NCBI RefSeq assembly: GCF_900142365.1
Contig: NZ_FRAP01000008.1
Span: forward strand, 150,186 to 214,185
Direction of reading: 5' to 3'
Length of the DNA stretch: 64,000 bases
DNA from: Pseudonocardia thermophila
Lineage (GTDB): Bacteria > Actinomycetota > Actinomycetes > Mycobacteriales > Pseudonocardiaceae
Shown: one piece after another, positions 53,200-61,995 of the stretch
Numbering within the stretch: the first letter of the stretch is position 1
How the letters are laid out: every line of letters starts with the position of its first letter
Translations under genes and position numbers: made by a program
Notes under the pieces: model-generated
The model's database searches: none
What the model saw: only the letters and a program-made list of their open reading frames with translations
What the model was told of the DNA's origin: nothing

Positions 53200-55295
53200 G
53201 CGGGCACCTCCTCCGCTCGCTCGAGGATCGCACGCAGCACGCGTTCCGGGTGCATCGGGAGCCTGCGCAGTCGCACCCCGCACGCGGCCCGTACGGCGTT
53301 GCCGATGGCCGGCGCCGTCGGCGGCACGGTCATCTCCCCGACCCCGTGCAAATCCGCACCGGGAGCCTCGACCGCGGCGCTGCGCATCCGCGGCACGTCT
53401 CGGAACGACGGCAGCGAATAGTCGGAGAGGTTCGGGTTGGTGATCAGCCCGTCGCGGAGGCCGAGCTCCTCGAACAGGGCGGGCCCGAGCGCGAAGATCA
53501 TCCCGCCCTCGTTCTGGTGCGCGACCCGGACCGGGCTCACCACCCGTCCCGCATAACAGGCCCCCGCGGCTCGCACGACCGTGATCCGGCCGGTCTCCAG
53601 ATCGACGTCGACCTCGACGGCTACCCCGCCCTGGTGCCAGTGCGTGCTCGCCGGACCCTGGCCGTGCTCGTCGAGAGCGTCCAGTCCTCCGTCGCCCGTC
53701 CAGCTTCCGATCACCTCGAACGGCGGCGTCCTCCCGGCGGCCAGCGCCTGCCGCACCTGTCGGGCGGCGTCCTGCACAGCAGAACCCATCGCGAATGTCG
53801 TGCGACTCGACGCGGTCATCGAGTCGTAGGGCGCCTCGGCGGTGTCGGGCTGGTAGACGACGACCCGCTCCGGGGTCGTACCCAGCTCGGCAGCGGCGAG
53901 CGCGCGCAGGGTGGCGTGCGCGCCCTGGCCGATCTCGACACTCGCTGTGTGCAGCTCGTACGTCCCGTCCGCGCACGCCCGCAACCGGCACTCGCTGTGA
54001 GACGGCGTCAGCGTGCTCTTGATCATGAGGGCGAGGCCCTGGCCGCGGGCATGGCCGGGCCGGACGGGCTCGACGTCGATCGCGGCCAGCTCGCGGCGGA
54101 GCACAGCCAGCAGCTCGTCGTAGTGCAGGTCGTGCATGACCTCGCCCGTCGGGTACACGCTGCCATCGCGCAGGAGGTTGATCTCGCGCAGCCGGACCGG
54201 GTCGATGCCCAGGTCGGCAGCGATGTCGTCCATCTGCGACTCGTAGGCCCAGCACAGCTGGGAGGTCATCGCCCCGCGGAACGGCCCGGCCGGCACGGTG
54301 TTGGTGAAGACGGCGGTCGAGGTGACCGCGACGTTCGGCACGTCGTACGGGCCCGGGGCGCGCAACATCCCGTACCCGGCGGCGCTCTCGCTGTTGGTGG
54401 CGTACGCGCCGGCGTTCCACACAACGTCGATCAGCCGCGCGACGATGCGGCCGTCGTTCCGCACGCCGGTGCGGATCCGCACCCGCGCCGCGTGCTTGAC
54501 GAGGGTGTGGAACACCTCGGCCCGATCCAGCCGAAGCCGGACCGGGCGGCCCACGTGCCGGGCCGCGAGCGCGGCAAGGGGTTCGATCGTGGTGACGACC
54601 TTCGCCCCGTAGGCTCCGCCCACGTTGAGGGCGCACACCCGGACGTGCTCGACCGGCAGCGCGAACGCCGCGGCGAGCGTCTCCCGCACCACGTGCGGGC
54701 TCTGCGTGGACGTCCACACGGTGAGCGCCTCGTCCGTCCACTCCGCGGCGGCGACGTGCGGCTCCATCGGCACGTGCGCAGCGGGCGGGCTCTCGTAGAC
54801 GTCGTCGTAGACCCGGTCGGCGGTGGCGAGCGCGGCCTCCGGATCACCGTGGCGCAGCGTCCAGGCGCGCAGGACGTTGCCGCCAGGGTGGACCAGCGGA
54901 GCCTCGGGGGCGAGCGCCTCGTCCGCGTCGGTGACGTGCGGCAGGACGTCGACGTCCAGCTCCACAGCGGCGGCCGCGGCGGCGGCGGCGTGCTCGTCCT
55001 CGGCGACGACCAATGCGACCGGCTCACCCGCGTAGCGGACCCGATCGGTGGCCAGCACGGGCTGGTCGTCGGTGGCGTCGCCGAAGTGCGGCACCGGGCC
55101 GGGGAGATCAACTGCGGTCAGCACCGCGACCACGCCAGGCACCGCATGTGCCGCCGTCGCGTCGACGCCGCGCAGCTCCCCGTGCGCGACCGGGCTGCGG
55201 ACGACGGCGGCGTGGAGCATCCCAGAGAGGTGCAGGTGCACGGTCATGGGCAGGGTGCCGCGCACGCGGTCGCGTGCGTCCGGCATCGGGTTCAT
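53196..55295 (-). CDS. Xanthine dehydrogenase-family molybdenum-binding subunit
   Basis: Catalytic subunit (699 aa) carrying the molybdopterin cofactor. It hydroxylates a carbon, usually next to ring nitrogen, with water as oxygen source. The N-terminal domain has SGMLHAAVVRSPVAHGEL. Mo-cofactor loops include NVGGAYGAKV, VPAGPFRGAMTSQ and VEIGQGAHATL. The base is probably E654 in HGVGEMTVPP. The substrate is not readable from sequence. ATG 55295 overlaps the FAD-subunit stop by 4 bases. Length matches three-subunit bacterial enzymes. Confidence 0.93.
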   Translation of the reverse strand: MNPMPDARDRVRGTLPMTVHLHLSGMLHAAVVRSPVAHGELRGVDATAAHAVPGVVAVLTAVDLPGPVPHFGDATDDQPVLATDRVRYAGEPVALVVAEDEHAAAAAAAAVELDVDVLPHVTDADEALAPEAPLVHPGGNVLRAWTLRHGDPEAALATADRVYDDVYESPPAAHVPMEPHVAAAEWTDEALTVWTSTQSPHVVRETLAAAFALPVEHVRVCALNVGGAYGAKVVTTIEPLAALAARHVGRPVRLRLDRAEVFHTLVKHAARVRIRTGVRNDGRIVARLIDVVWNAGAYATNSESAAGYGMLRAPGPYDVPNVAVTSTAVFTNTVPAGPFRGAMTSQLCWAYESQMDDIAADLGIDPVRLREINLLRDGSVYPTGEVMHDLHYDELLAVLRRELAAIDVEPVRPGHARGQGLALMIKSTLTPSHSECRLRACADGTYELHTASVEIGQGAHATLRALAAAELGTTPERVVVYQPDTAEAPYDSMTASSRTTFAMGSAVQDAARQVRQALAAGRTPPFEVIGSWTGDGGLDALDEHGQGPASTHWHQGGVAVEVDVDLETGRITVVRAAGACYAGRVVSPVRVAHQNEGGMIFALGPALFEELGLRDGLITNPNLSDYSLPSFRDVPRMRSAAVEAPGADLHGVGEMTVPPTAPAIGNAVRAACGVRLRRLPMHPERVLRAILERAEEVPA

Positions 55296-56164
55296 CGCAC
55301 GGCCCTCCGGTGTGCCTCGGCCAGCGCGCGCCGCACATGGACCTCGATCATCCGGCGGCGGTACCAGGCGGAACCGCGTTCGTCGTCGAGCGGATCGATC
55401 CGGCGCGCGTAGCCGGCCCCGATCTCGGCGAACACCTCGTCCGCCGCCGGGCGCCCGGCGGCGTCGGCGAGGACATCGGGCAGCAGATGCGGGACGTCGG
55501 CGACCGCGCCGACAACGACGCGGAGGTGCTCGATCCGCCCGCCGGGTGTGATCGCCATGACTGCCGCAGCACCTATGCAGGGCCGGTCCTCCGAGCCGCG
55601 GCTGGTGAACCGCAGGTACGCCGAGCCGACGCCGCGCGTCGGCCGCGGAACCTCGATCCCGGCGATCACCTCCGCGTCCTGCAGGGCGGTCTCGTAGTAG
55701 CCGACGAACAGCTCCGCCGCGGGGATGCGCCGGGCTCCGCCCGGCCCGATGACGTCGACCTGCGCGTCCAGCGCGACCAGAGCGGCGGGCGGATCCGAGG
55801 CGTAGTCGGCCTCGGCGAGGTTGCCGGCGATCGTCGCGCGGTTGCGGATGCGGACGTTGCCGACCGCACCGCAAGCCTCGGCGAACGCCGGCAGCAGCCC
55901 CCGCACGGCCGGATGCGCGGCGACGTCGGCGAGCCGTTCACCGCCACCGATCCGCAAATGCCCGTCCAGGACGTCGATCCCGCGGTACCGGGTGTCAGCG
56001 ACGCTGTCCAGGCTGACCAGCGTCGACACCGAGAGCAGCCGCTGCCGCAGCATGAGAACGACGGCCGTACCACCCGCGACGAGCCGCGCATCGTCGCCGA
56101 GATCGGCGAGCAGCCGCACGGCCGCGGACAACGACGGTGGCCGACGGATGTCCTCGACGATCAC
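55292..56164 (-). CDS. FAD-binding subunit of the Mo-hydroxylase
   Basis: CoxM-type subunit of 290 residues that passes electrons from the iron-sulfur clusters to an acceptor. FAD-binding motifs are ARLVAGGTAVVLMLRQR and RNRATIAGNLAEADYASDPP. The C-terminal CO_dehydrogenase-type domain contains EDRPCIGAAAVMAI. GTG 56164 overlaps the FAH-family stop (GTGA). The order here is FAD, Mo, Fe-S subunit. Together the three make a complete heterotrimer. Confidence 0.93.
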   Translation of the reverse strand: MIVEDIRRPPSLSAAVRLLADLGDDARLVAGGTAVVLMLRQRLLSVSTLVSLDSVADTRYRGIDVLDGHLRIGGGERLADVAAHPAVRGLLPAFAEACGAVGNVRIRNRATIAGNLAEADYASDPPAALVALDAQVDVIGPGGARRIPAAELFVGYYETALQDAEVIAGIEVPRPTRGVGSAYLRFTSRGSEDRPCIGAAAVMAITPGGRIEHLRVVVGAVADVPHLLPDVLADAAGRPAADEVFAEIGAGYARRIDPLDDERGSAWYRRRMIEVHVRRALAEAHRRAVR

Positions 56165-56802
56165 GGCTCCTCCCCTGCGCGGACGACCGAGTTGGAGAGC
56201 GTGCCGATGCCGTCCACCACCACCTCGACGTGGTCGCCCGGGCGGGCGGTGGCTGGTGCGGCGGGCGAACCGGTGAGCAGGACATCGCCCGGGCCGAGCG
56301 TCACGTGCCGGGTGGCGAGCGCGAGCAGCTCCGGCACGCCCCAGATCAGGTCCCCGACCGCGCCGGAGCGGCGCACCTCTCCGTTGATCCGCAGGGTGAT
56401 CAGCCGGTCTTCGAGGTCGTCGAGCGCGACGATGCGAGGGCCGAGCGGGCAGAACCCGTCGGCGCCCTTCGCGGCGAACCACTGCTCCTCGGTGCGCATC
56501 CACTCCCGCACGGCGATGTCGTTGGCACAGGTGAACCCGGCGACGTGCGCCATCGCCGCCTCCGGGGCGACGCCGCGAGTGGGGCGGCCGATGACGACGG
56601 CCAGCTCCGCGGAGACGTCGAGCGCGGCGATCCCAGCCGGACAGACGATCGGTGCGCCCGACCCGATCACCGAGCTCACGGGTTTGAGAAACAGCAGCGG
56701 CTCGACGCGGTCGGGGGTTCCCAGCTCTCGCTGCGAGTCGCGGTGGTTGAGGCCGGCGCAGACGAGCACCCGCGGCGCAGGCACAGCGGCGTCAGCTCTC
56801 AT
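56161..56802 (-). CDS. Fumarylacetoacetate hydrolase-family protein
   Basis: A 213-residue FAH/HpcE-fold hydrolase or decarboxylase, short because the N-terminal cap is absent. AELAVVIGRPTRGVAPEA gives the first acidic metal ligand, FTCANDIAVREWMR the second region, and GVPELLALATRHVTLGPGDVLLTG the core end. It likely cleaves a carbon-carbon bond in a ring-opened diacid downstream of hydroxylation. ATG 56802 overlaps the Dabb gene by 11 bases. Confidence 0.9.
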   Translation of the reverse strand: MRADAAVPAPRVLVCAGLNHRDSQRELGTPDRVEPLLFLKPVSSVIGSGAPIVCPAGIAALDVSAELAVVIGRPTRGVAPEAAMAHVAGFTCANDIAVREWMRTEEQWFAAKGADGFCPLGPRIVALDDLEDRLITLRINGEVRRSGAVGDLIWGVPELLALATRHVTLGPGDVLLTGSPAAPATARPGDHVEVVVDGIGTLSNSVVRAGEEP

Positions 56803-57079
56803 AGTCGACCGAGATCGTCGAGGTGCAGTGGTCGTCGACGGTGGCCGCGACGGCCCGGTGCGCGGGGTGCGCGCGGTAGGCGGCCAACGCGTCGAGATCG
56901 TCGAACTGGGCGACGAGGCCGAGATCGTAGGCGCGGTCGGACGCCAGTACGTTGACCCCGACGGAGATGCTGCGCAGCTCGGGCACCTGGCCGTCGAGGG
57001 AGGCGAGCGCGGCGCGGGCGCTCTCCAGGTGCCGACGCGCGTCCGGGCGGAACCGGAACAGAACGACATGCGTGATCAA
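56792..57079 (-). CDS. Dabb-family (stress-responsive A/B barrel) protein
   Basis: A 95-residue ferredoxin-like dimeric barrel: MITHVVLFRFRPDARRHLES, then VLASDRAYDLGLVAQFDDLDAL and HPAHRAVAA with the family's conserved histidine. In catabolic operons such small barrels can act as cyclases, isomerases or decarboxylases. The exact role is unknown. It overlaps the FAH-family gene. Confidence 0.88.
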   Translation of the reverse strand: MITHVVLFRFRPDARRHLESARAALASLDGQVPELRSISVGVNVLASDRAYDLGLVAQFDDLDALAAYRAHPAHRAVAATVDDHCTSTISVDYES

Positions 57080-57123
57080 CGAGATGCCTCCGGTGGTCGG
57101 ACAGCCGGCAAAGGCGTGGGCGA

Positions 57124-57816
57124 TCAGTCCTCGGGCTGCTGCGCGGCCCGGACCTGGTCGAGGTAGCGGTACACGGACGGCTCGGACACCCCGAACGTCT
57201 CCGCCACGAGCGGAACGGCGCCCTTGATCAGGAATGCGCCCTTCGAGTCGAGGAATGCGATGGCCTGCAGGCGCTCGTCCTTGGTGAGCCGGTGCGGCGG
57301 GCGACTGAACTGCTTGGCGGTGTTGCGCACGAGCACGCGCAGGACGTCGACGACGGCGGCGTCGCCCAACTCGGGCGACGGCTCCCCGGGCCGGGTGTCC
57401 AGCTCGGTCATGGCGGTGAGCTGCTCCAGCGTCTCCTTCGCCGCCGCCATCGAGCTGATGTCGAGGTTGATGCAGATCGCGATGAGGGGCTCACCAGCGC
57501 TGTCGTGCAGCAGACAGGTGGTCGACTTCAGGACCCGGCCGTCCGGCAGCTCGGTCGGGTAGTTGGCGAGCACGTCCGACGGGCCGATGTTGGGCAGCAC
57601 CGCGTAGATGAGGTCGCGGATCGGGTGCCCCAGCTGCCGGCCACTGATGTGTCCGTTCACCAGGTGCACGAGGGACCGGGTCGGGTCGCGCAGATCGTGG
57701 ACCGCGACCTCGCAGTTGCGCCCGAACATCGCACCGATGCCGTCCGCGATCGTCTTCGCGGTGCGGATCAGGTGATCGGCCTCCGCTGAGCGGTCCCGGC
57801 GCCGTGCCGTGCTCAT
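57124..57816 (-). CDS. YheO/DauR-type PAS-HTH transcriptional regulator
   Basis: A 230-residue regulator. The YheO-like PAS domain (about 15-130) has NCEVAVHDLRDPTRSLVHLVNGH in two parts and LIAICINLDIS. The C-terminal HTH_22 domain (about 165-225) has KGAVPLVAETFGVSEPSVYRYL. Relatives such as DauR control D-amino acid or heterocycle catabolism, often by derepression on binding substrate. The gene lies inside the operon between the transporter and enzyme genes, overlapping the binding-protein stop, so it is probably autoregulated with them. Confidence 0.9.
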   Translation of the reverse strand: MSTARRRDRSAEADHLIRTAKTIADGIGAMFGRNCEVAVHDLRDPTRSLVHLVNGHISGRQLGHPIRDLIYAVLPNIGPSDVLANYPTELPDGRVLKSTTCLLHDSAGEPLIAICINLDISSMAAAKETLEQLTAMTELDTRPGEPSPELGDAAVVDVLRVLVRNTAKQFSRPPHRLTKDERLQAIAFLDSKGAFLIKGAVPLVAETFGVSEPSVYRYLDQVRAAQQPED

Positions 57817-58871
57817 GTCAAGAACCGATCTTCCACGATCGAGGCCAGCGGCGGCGCGTCGGGGCGCAGCAGCCCGTTGGTCCGCAGCACCCGCTCCGTC
57901 GTGGCCTGCGCGGTCGCGTCCCAGCGCCCGTCGGCGGGTACGGCCCCCTTGAGCCGCTCCACGGCCGCGAGCAGCACCTCCCGGCCGAAGGCGGTGAAGT
58001 CGGGCTGGAGCACGTCGGCGATCTCCTCGGGGCTCGCCGTGCGGATGAAGGTGGACGCGCGTTGCAGCGCGGTCACCATCCCGACGATGGATTCGCGGTC
58101 TTCCTCGATGTCGCCGGGGCGGACCCACAACCCCTCCATCATGAACCGGGACAGCGTCGGGTCCTCGCCGGCGCTGTGATCGATCAGCGTCAGCCCGGTG
58201 CCGCGCTGCACGGCCTGCTCGCCGAACGGGACGCTGATGTAGATGACGTCGACCTGGTCGCTCTCCAGCGCAGCCAGCACCGCCGGGCCGCCGCCCAGTG
58301 CGACCAGCGTGGCCGAGTCCGGGTCGGCGCCCGCCCCGACGAGGTTGAACCGGGCGATCTGCCAGGTCAGCGCGCCCGGAGCGGTCACCCCGATGCGCAG
58401 CTCGGGCAGCACCGCCAGCTTGCGGGGAAGCGGAGTGGTTGCGTCGATGCCGAGCCGCTGCGCGGTCCGCACCGAGATCGTGGCGTTGACCAGGCAGCGG
58501 TCGAACGTGGCCGCGACGGCGGTGAGGCGGCGGTTCCCCGACAGCGCGGTGATCACCTGGCCGCCGTCGTTGATCGTGAATCCGGCGCTGCCGGCCAGCA
58601 CGGCCTGCACGTCCGGTCCACCGCCGTCAGTGACCACCGTCTCGACGGCGAGCCCGACGTCGCGGAAGTAGCCGGCGCGCTGGGCGATGTAGTTCTGCGC
58701 GTAGGCGAGGGAGTTCACCGCCTGCGTCAGCCGGACCCGGCGCAGGCCGTCCGGCCCGGTGGTGGAGCCTGCGCACGAGGTCAGCACCGATCCGGCCAGG
58801 CCGAGGCCAGCCAGCGTAGTGATGCCCTGCAATGCCCGGCGCCGTGAGAGAAGGGGGTTGAGGGAGTTCAC
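57813..58871 (-). CDS. ABC transporter substrate-binding lipoprotein (SsuA/ThiY-like)
   Basis: A 352-residue NMT1/SsuA-type binding protein. The signal has a twin-arginine-like SRRRALQG start, a hydrophobic core and lipobox LTSC (C33), so it is a membrane-anchored lipoprotein. The mature part shows LAYAQNYIAQRAGYFRDVGL and GGGPDVQAVLAGSAGFTIND, typical of the nitrate/sulfonate/thiamine-precursor group. Together with the permease and ATPase genes it forms a complete importer. Confidence 0.92.
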   Translation of the reverse strand: MNSLNPLLSRRRALQGITTLAGLGLAGSVLTSCAGSTTGPDGLRRVRLTQAVNSLAYAQNYIAQRAGYFRDVGLAVETVVTDGGGPDVQAVLAGSAGFTINDGGQVITALSGNRRLTAVAATFDRCLVNATISVRTAQRLGIDATTPLPRKLAVLPELRIGVTAPGALTWQIARFNLVGAGADPDSATLVALGGGPAVLAALESDQVDVIYISVPFGEQAVQRGTGLTLIDHSAGEDPTLSRFMMEGLWVRPGDIEEDRESIVGMVTALQRASTFIRTASPEEIADVLQPDFTAFGREVLLAAVERLKGAVPADGRWDATAQATTERVLRTNGLLRPDAPPLASIVEDRFLT

Positions 58872-58890
58872 AGTGGCTCCTCAGGAGGAG

Positions 58891-59739
58891 TCAGAGGGTG
58901 TTCGTGGTGCGTTCGGTGCTCTCGGGCTGCCAGAACAGGACCCGCCGGGCGATCCGGTTCAGCACGAGGTCGATGAGGACCGCGACGACCATCAGGACGA
59001 AGATCCCAGCCATCGTCCCGGCGGTGTCGTAGGTGTTGGACGCGAGCTTGATCTGGTAGCCGAGCCCGGCGCTGGAGGCGATGAACTCGCCGATGACTGC
59101 ACCGATCAGGGCGAACGGGATGGAGAGCTTCAGACCCAGGACGATCAGCGGCGTCGCCGCCGGGAGGATCACCGTGCGGAAGATCTGCCGCTGCGAGGCG
59201 CCCATGACGGTGGCCACCCGCAGATAGGTGGCGTCGACGCTGCGCACGCCCTGGAACGTGTTGTAGAAGACGATGAAGAACACCATCGTGATGACGAGGA
59301 TCACCTTCGACAGGAACCCGATCCCGAACCACACGACGAACAGCGGGGCAAGCGCGACGCGCGGGGTGGCGTTGAGGGCCACCAGGAACGGGTCCAGCAC
59401 CGCGGCGACCCGGGGCGAGCGGCCGAACACGATCCCGGCAACCAGCGCCGCCAACGCGCCGATCAAGAAGCCGATGGCGGTCTCCTGAACGGTCGTCCAC
59501 AGGTTCGCCCACAGCGTCCCCGCGACGGCCGACTCCGCCAGCGCATCCGCGATCGCGGACGGCGCCGGCAGGTAGAACGGGTCGACCAGCCGGCCGGAGA
59601 ATGCCTCCCAGACCGCGAGGAGCACGACGAGCAGGGCGAGGCTCTGCGCCCACACCGGCAGTCGCCTGCGGCGGACCCGTGCAGCCGGGCGCTGCTGCAG
59701 TGTCACCGTCCGGCGGGCGGTCGTCGTCGCCCGGGTCAT
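58891..59739 (-). CDS. ABC transporter permease (SsuC/TauC-like)
   Basis: A 282-residue inner-membrane permease with six predicted helices. The EAA-type loop reads FRTVILPAATPLIVLGLKLS preceded by RVATVMGASQ. The N-terminus is basic (ARRTVTLQQRPAARVRRRR), leading into VWAQSLALLVVLLAVW. ATG 59739 overlaps the ATPase stop by 4 bases. It is followed after 19 bases by the binding-protein gene. Confidence 0.93.
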   Translation of the reverse strand: MTRATTTARRTVTLQQRPAARVRRRRLPVWAQSLALLVVLLAVWEAFSGRLVDPFYLPAPSAIADALAESAVAGTLWANLWTTVQETAIGFLIGALAALVAGIVFGRSPRVAAVLDPFLVALNATPRVALAPLFVVWFGIGFLSKVILVITMVFFIVFYNTFQGVRSVDATYLRVATVMGASQRQIFRTVILPAATPLIVLGLKLSIPFALIGAVIGEFIASSAGLGYQIKLASNTYDTAGTMAGIFVLMVVAVLIDLVLNRIARRVLFWQPESTERTTNTL

Positions 59740-60539
59740 GACGCCACCGCCGGTGCGGCGCGCAGAACCTCGTCCCGCAGGGCGTCCCACAGCTCGGTCA
59801 CGAGGTGCTGGAACCGCGGCTGCTCGTGGATGTGGTCGAGGTCCCGGGGGCGGTCGATCCCGACCTCGCGGACCAGCTTGATCGAACCGGGCCGGGCTGT
59901 CATGACGACGACCCGGTCCCCCAGCAGGATCGCTTCCTGCAGGTCGTGGGTGATGAAGACGACGGTCGTGCGTTCCTCGGCGCAGATGTCCTGCAGTTGC
60001 CGCTGCTGCAGCAGTCGGGTCTGGGCGTCGAGCGCCCCGAACGGTTCGTCCATCAACACGATGTCGGGCTCGTAGACGAGCGCACGCACGATGTTCCCCC
60101 GCTGGCGCATTCCGCCGGACAGCTGGCGAGGCAGGTGGTTCTCGAAGCCGGCGAGGCCGACGCGGGCGAGCAGGGCCATGGCGCGCTCCCGCCGCTCCGC
60201 CTTCGGCACTCCGCGGATCTCCAGCGGGTACTCGACGTTCGCCAGCAGCGTCCGCCACGGGAACAGGGAGTCGGACTGTGTCACGTACCCGATCTCGACG
60301 TCGGCCTCTGCAGCCGGGCGGCCGCGGAAGCGCAGCTCTCCGGCGTCCGGCTCGTCGAGGCGGGCGAGCATGTTGAGCAGGGTCGACTTGCCGCAGCCAC
60401 TGGGGCCGACGACGGTGATGATCTCGCCTTCGCCGACCGTGAGGTCCAGGTCGCGGACGGCAACCACCCGCCCAGCGCCCCTGCCGAACGACCGGCTCAC
60501 ACCGACGAGCTCGATGAGCGGTTCACGAGGGATCGACAT
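59736..60539 (-). CDS. ABC transporter ATP-binding protein (SsuB/TauB-like)
   Basis: A 267-residue ATPase. Walker A is VGPSGCGKST, Q-loop TQSDSLFPW, signature LSGGMRQR, Walker B IVLMDEPFGALD, switch histidine FITHDLQEA. It is the first gene of the nine-gene minus-strand operon. ATG 60539 is preferred; an upstream in-frame start would add a cysteine-rich leader without family similarity. Confidence 0.95.
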   Translation of the reverse strand: MSIPREPLIELVGVSRSFGRGAGRVVAVRDLDLTVGEGEIITVVGPSGCGKSTLLNMLARLDEPDAGELRFRGRPAAEADVEIGYVTQSDSLFPWRTLLANVEYPLEIRGVPKAERRERAMALLARVGLAGFENHLPRQLSGGMRQRGNIVRALVYEPDIVLMDEPFGALDAQTRLLQQRQLQDICAEERTTVVFITHDLQEAILLGDRVVVMTARPGSIKLVREVGIDRPRDLDHIHEQPRFQHLVTELWDALRDEVLRAAPAVAS

Positions 60540-60731
60540 TGTGCTCTCCACGGATGCGAGCGCGCGCTGTCCGGCGGTGCACGACGTGCGGGGACTCGCG
60601 ACGGGGATACGACTGACGAGGCGTGCCGAGCAGCGGTCGGAACCGCGAGTTCCTCCGGCCCATGGACAGGAAGTCTGCTCCCGGCACCCACCAGGAGTCA
60701 ATAGATAATTTTCGTCAGTGATAGAGAGTTA
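60540..60731 (-). promoter_or_regulatory. Promoter region of the transporter/Mo-hydroxylase operon
   Basis: A 192-base gap upstream of the ATPase gene. Its far end (60698-60733) is unusually AT-rich and holds an imperfect inverted repeat, GATAATT (60704-60710) and AGTTATC (60727-60733), with 16 bases between. This may be the operator for the in-operon DauR-type regulator. The AT-rich strand could also supply a -10-like element for the operon. Inference from composition and position. Confidence 0.45.
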
Positions 60732-61961
60732 TCACCGGGCCACGCACGCGCGCAGCGCCGCCACGAGGCGACGGGACCGCTCGTCGGGCAACGCGCCCAT
60801 GCGGTTCGGGACGTAGGCGAAGCCGAGGTCGTAGGCGTCGTCGGCGAACACGAGCGCGCCACCGGCGCCGTCGTGGCCGAAGCTGCGCGGGCCGAGCATC
60901 GGGCGACCCGCGGAGTCGAGCATGAACCCGGTGCCCCAAGCCGAGCGGTTCTCCGGTCCGAAGACGGCGGCGCCGCTCGAGCGGGGCCGCAGCACGTCGT
61001 CGCGGACGGCCCGGCTCAGCAGCGGCGACCCACCGTGCGCCCCGACCAGCGCCGCGTGCAGCAGTGCGAGGTCACGGGCGGAGCCGGTCGCGTTCACCGC
61101 GGGCATGTCGAGGGCCCGCACGGCGGGGTCGTTGAAGTTCGTGGTGGTGCCGAGGCCGCGGATCGGGAACTGCAGTGCGCCGCCGAGGGTGAACGCGCGG
61201 GCGACGCGGGGATCGGAGAAGGCGGCCTCCTCGGCCGCAGCCAGCTCGGGGTCGTCGAACTCGAAGCGGCGGGGTTCGAGGCGCGCGATCGGCGGGTCGG
61301 CGTCGTCCGGCTCGACGCCGATGCGCACGCCGACGCCGACCGGGTCGGCCAGCAGCTCGCGGAACGCCGTGCGCGGTGCGGTACCGGTGATCCGGCGGAT
61401 GATCTCGCCGACGAGCCAGCCGAACGTGAGCGGGTGGTAGGCGAAGCCCGCGCCGCGGGGCCACTGCGGGCGCTGCGCCTGCAACACCTCGACGACCGGG
61501 GTCCAGGCCTGCAGGTCGCCCAGGGTGAGGTCGGTTTCGGGGTAGACCAGCCCGGCCCGGTGGCAGAGGACCTCGCGCACGGTGTGCTCGGCCTTGCCGG
61601 CGGCGGCGAACTCGGGCCAGTACCGCGCGACCGGGGCGTCGAGGTCCAGCTCGCCGGCGTCGACGAGGGCCGCGGCGCAGGCGCTGGCCAGCGACTTCGT
61701 GCAGGAGAACGTGAGTACCCGGGTATCGGCCGTCCACGCGGCACCGGTCGTGGTGTCGGCGGTGCCGCCCCACAGGTCGACGACGGTCCGGCCACCGCGC
61801 ACCACGCACAGCGCGGCACCCAGCTCGTCCTCGGCGAGGAGGCGGGCGAAGGCCACCGCCAGTGGTTCGTAGCCCGCGTCGACCCGGCCCTGGACGCCCA
61901 CGTCGGCGGGGTCGGCGGGATCGGTGATGTCGTAGCCAGGGGTTCCGTCGCGCTGAACCAT
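60732..61961 (-). CDS. Serine hydrolase, class C beta-lactamase/EstB family
   Basis: A 409-residue esterase or peptidase of the beta-lactamase fold. The nucleophile motif is FSCTKSLAS (S-x-x-K), the tyrosine motif probably FAYHPLTFGW, and the third element FGHDGAGGALVFADD (HxG-like). There is no signal peptide, so it is cytoplasmic and more likely an esterase than an antibiotic-resistance enzyme. ATG 61961 gives MVQRDGTPGYDITDP. The AraC regulator gene lies 34 bases upstream on the same strand. Confidence 0.9.
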   Translation of the reverse strand: MVQRDGTPGYDITDPADPADVGVQGRVDAGYEPLAVAFARLLAEDELGAALCVVRGGRTVVDLWGGTADTTTGAAWTADTRVLTFSCTKSLASACAAALVDAGELDLDAPVARYWPEFAAAGKAEHTVREVLCHRAGLVYPETDLTLGDLQAWTPVVEVLQAQRPQWPRGAGFAYHPLTFGWLVGEIIRRITGTAPRTAFRELLADPVGVGVRIGVEPDDADPPIARLEPRRFEFDDPELAAAEEAAFSDPRVARAFTLGGALQFPIRGLGTTTNFNDPAVRALDMPAVNATGSARDLALLHAALVGAHGGSPLLSRAVRDDVLRPRSSGAAVFGPENRSAWGTGFMLDSAGRPMLGPRSFGHDGAGGALVFADDAYDLGFAYVPNRMGALPDERSRRLVAALRACVAR

Positions 61962-61995
61962 GCCGGGCGCCTTTCTGGCGGGGTGGACGGGGACC

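Noticed and set aside
53250..55412. 720-codon plus frame antisense to the molybdenum subunit
   Set aside because: No motif, biased composition. The minus-strand XDH-family gene is unambiguous.
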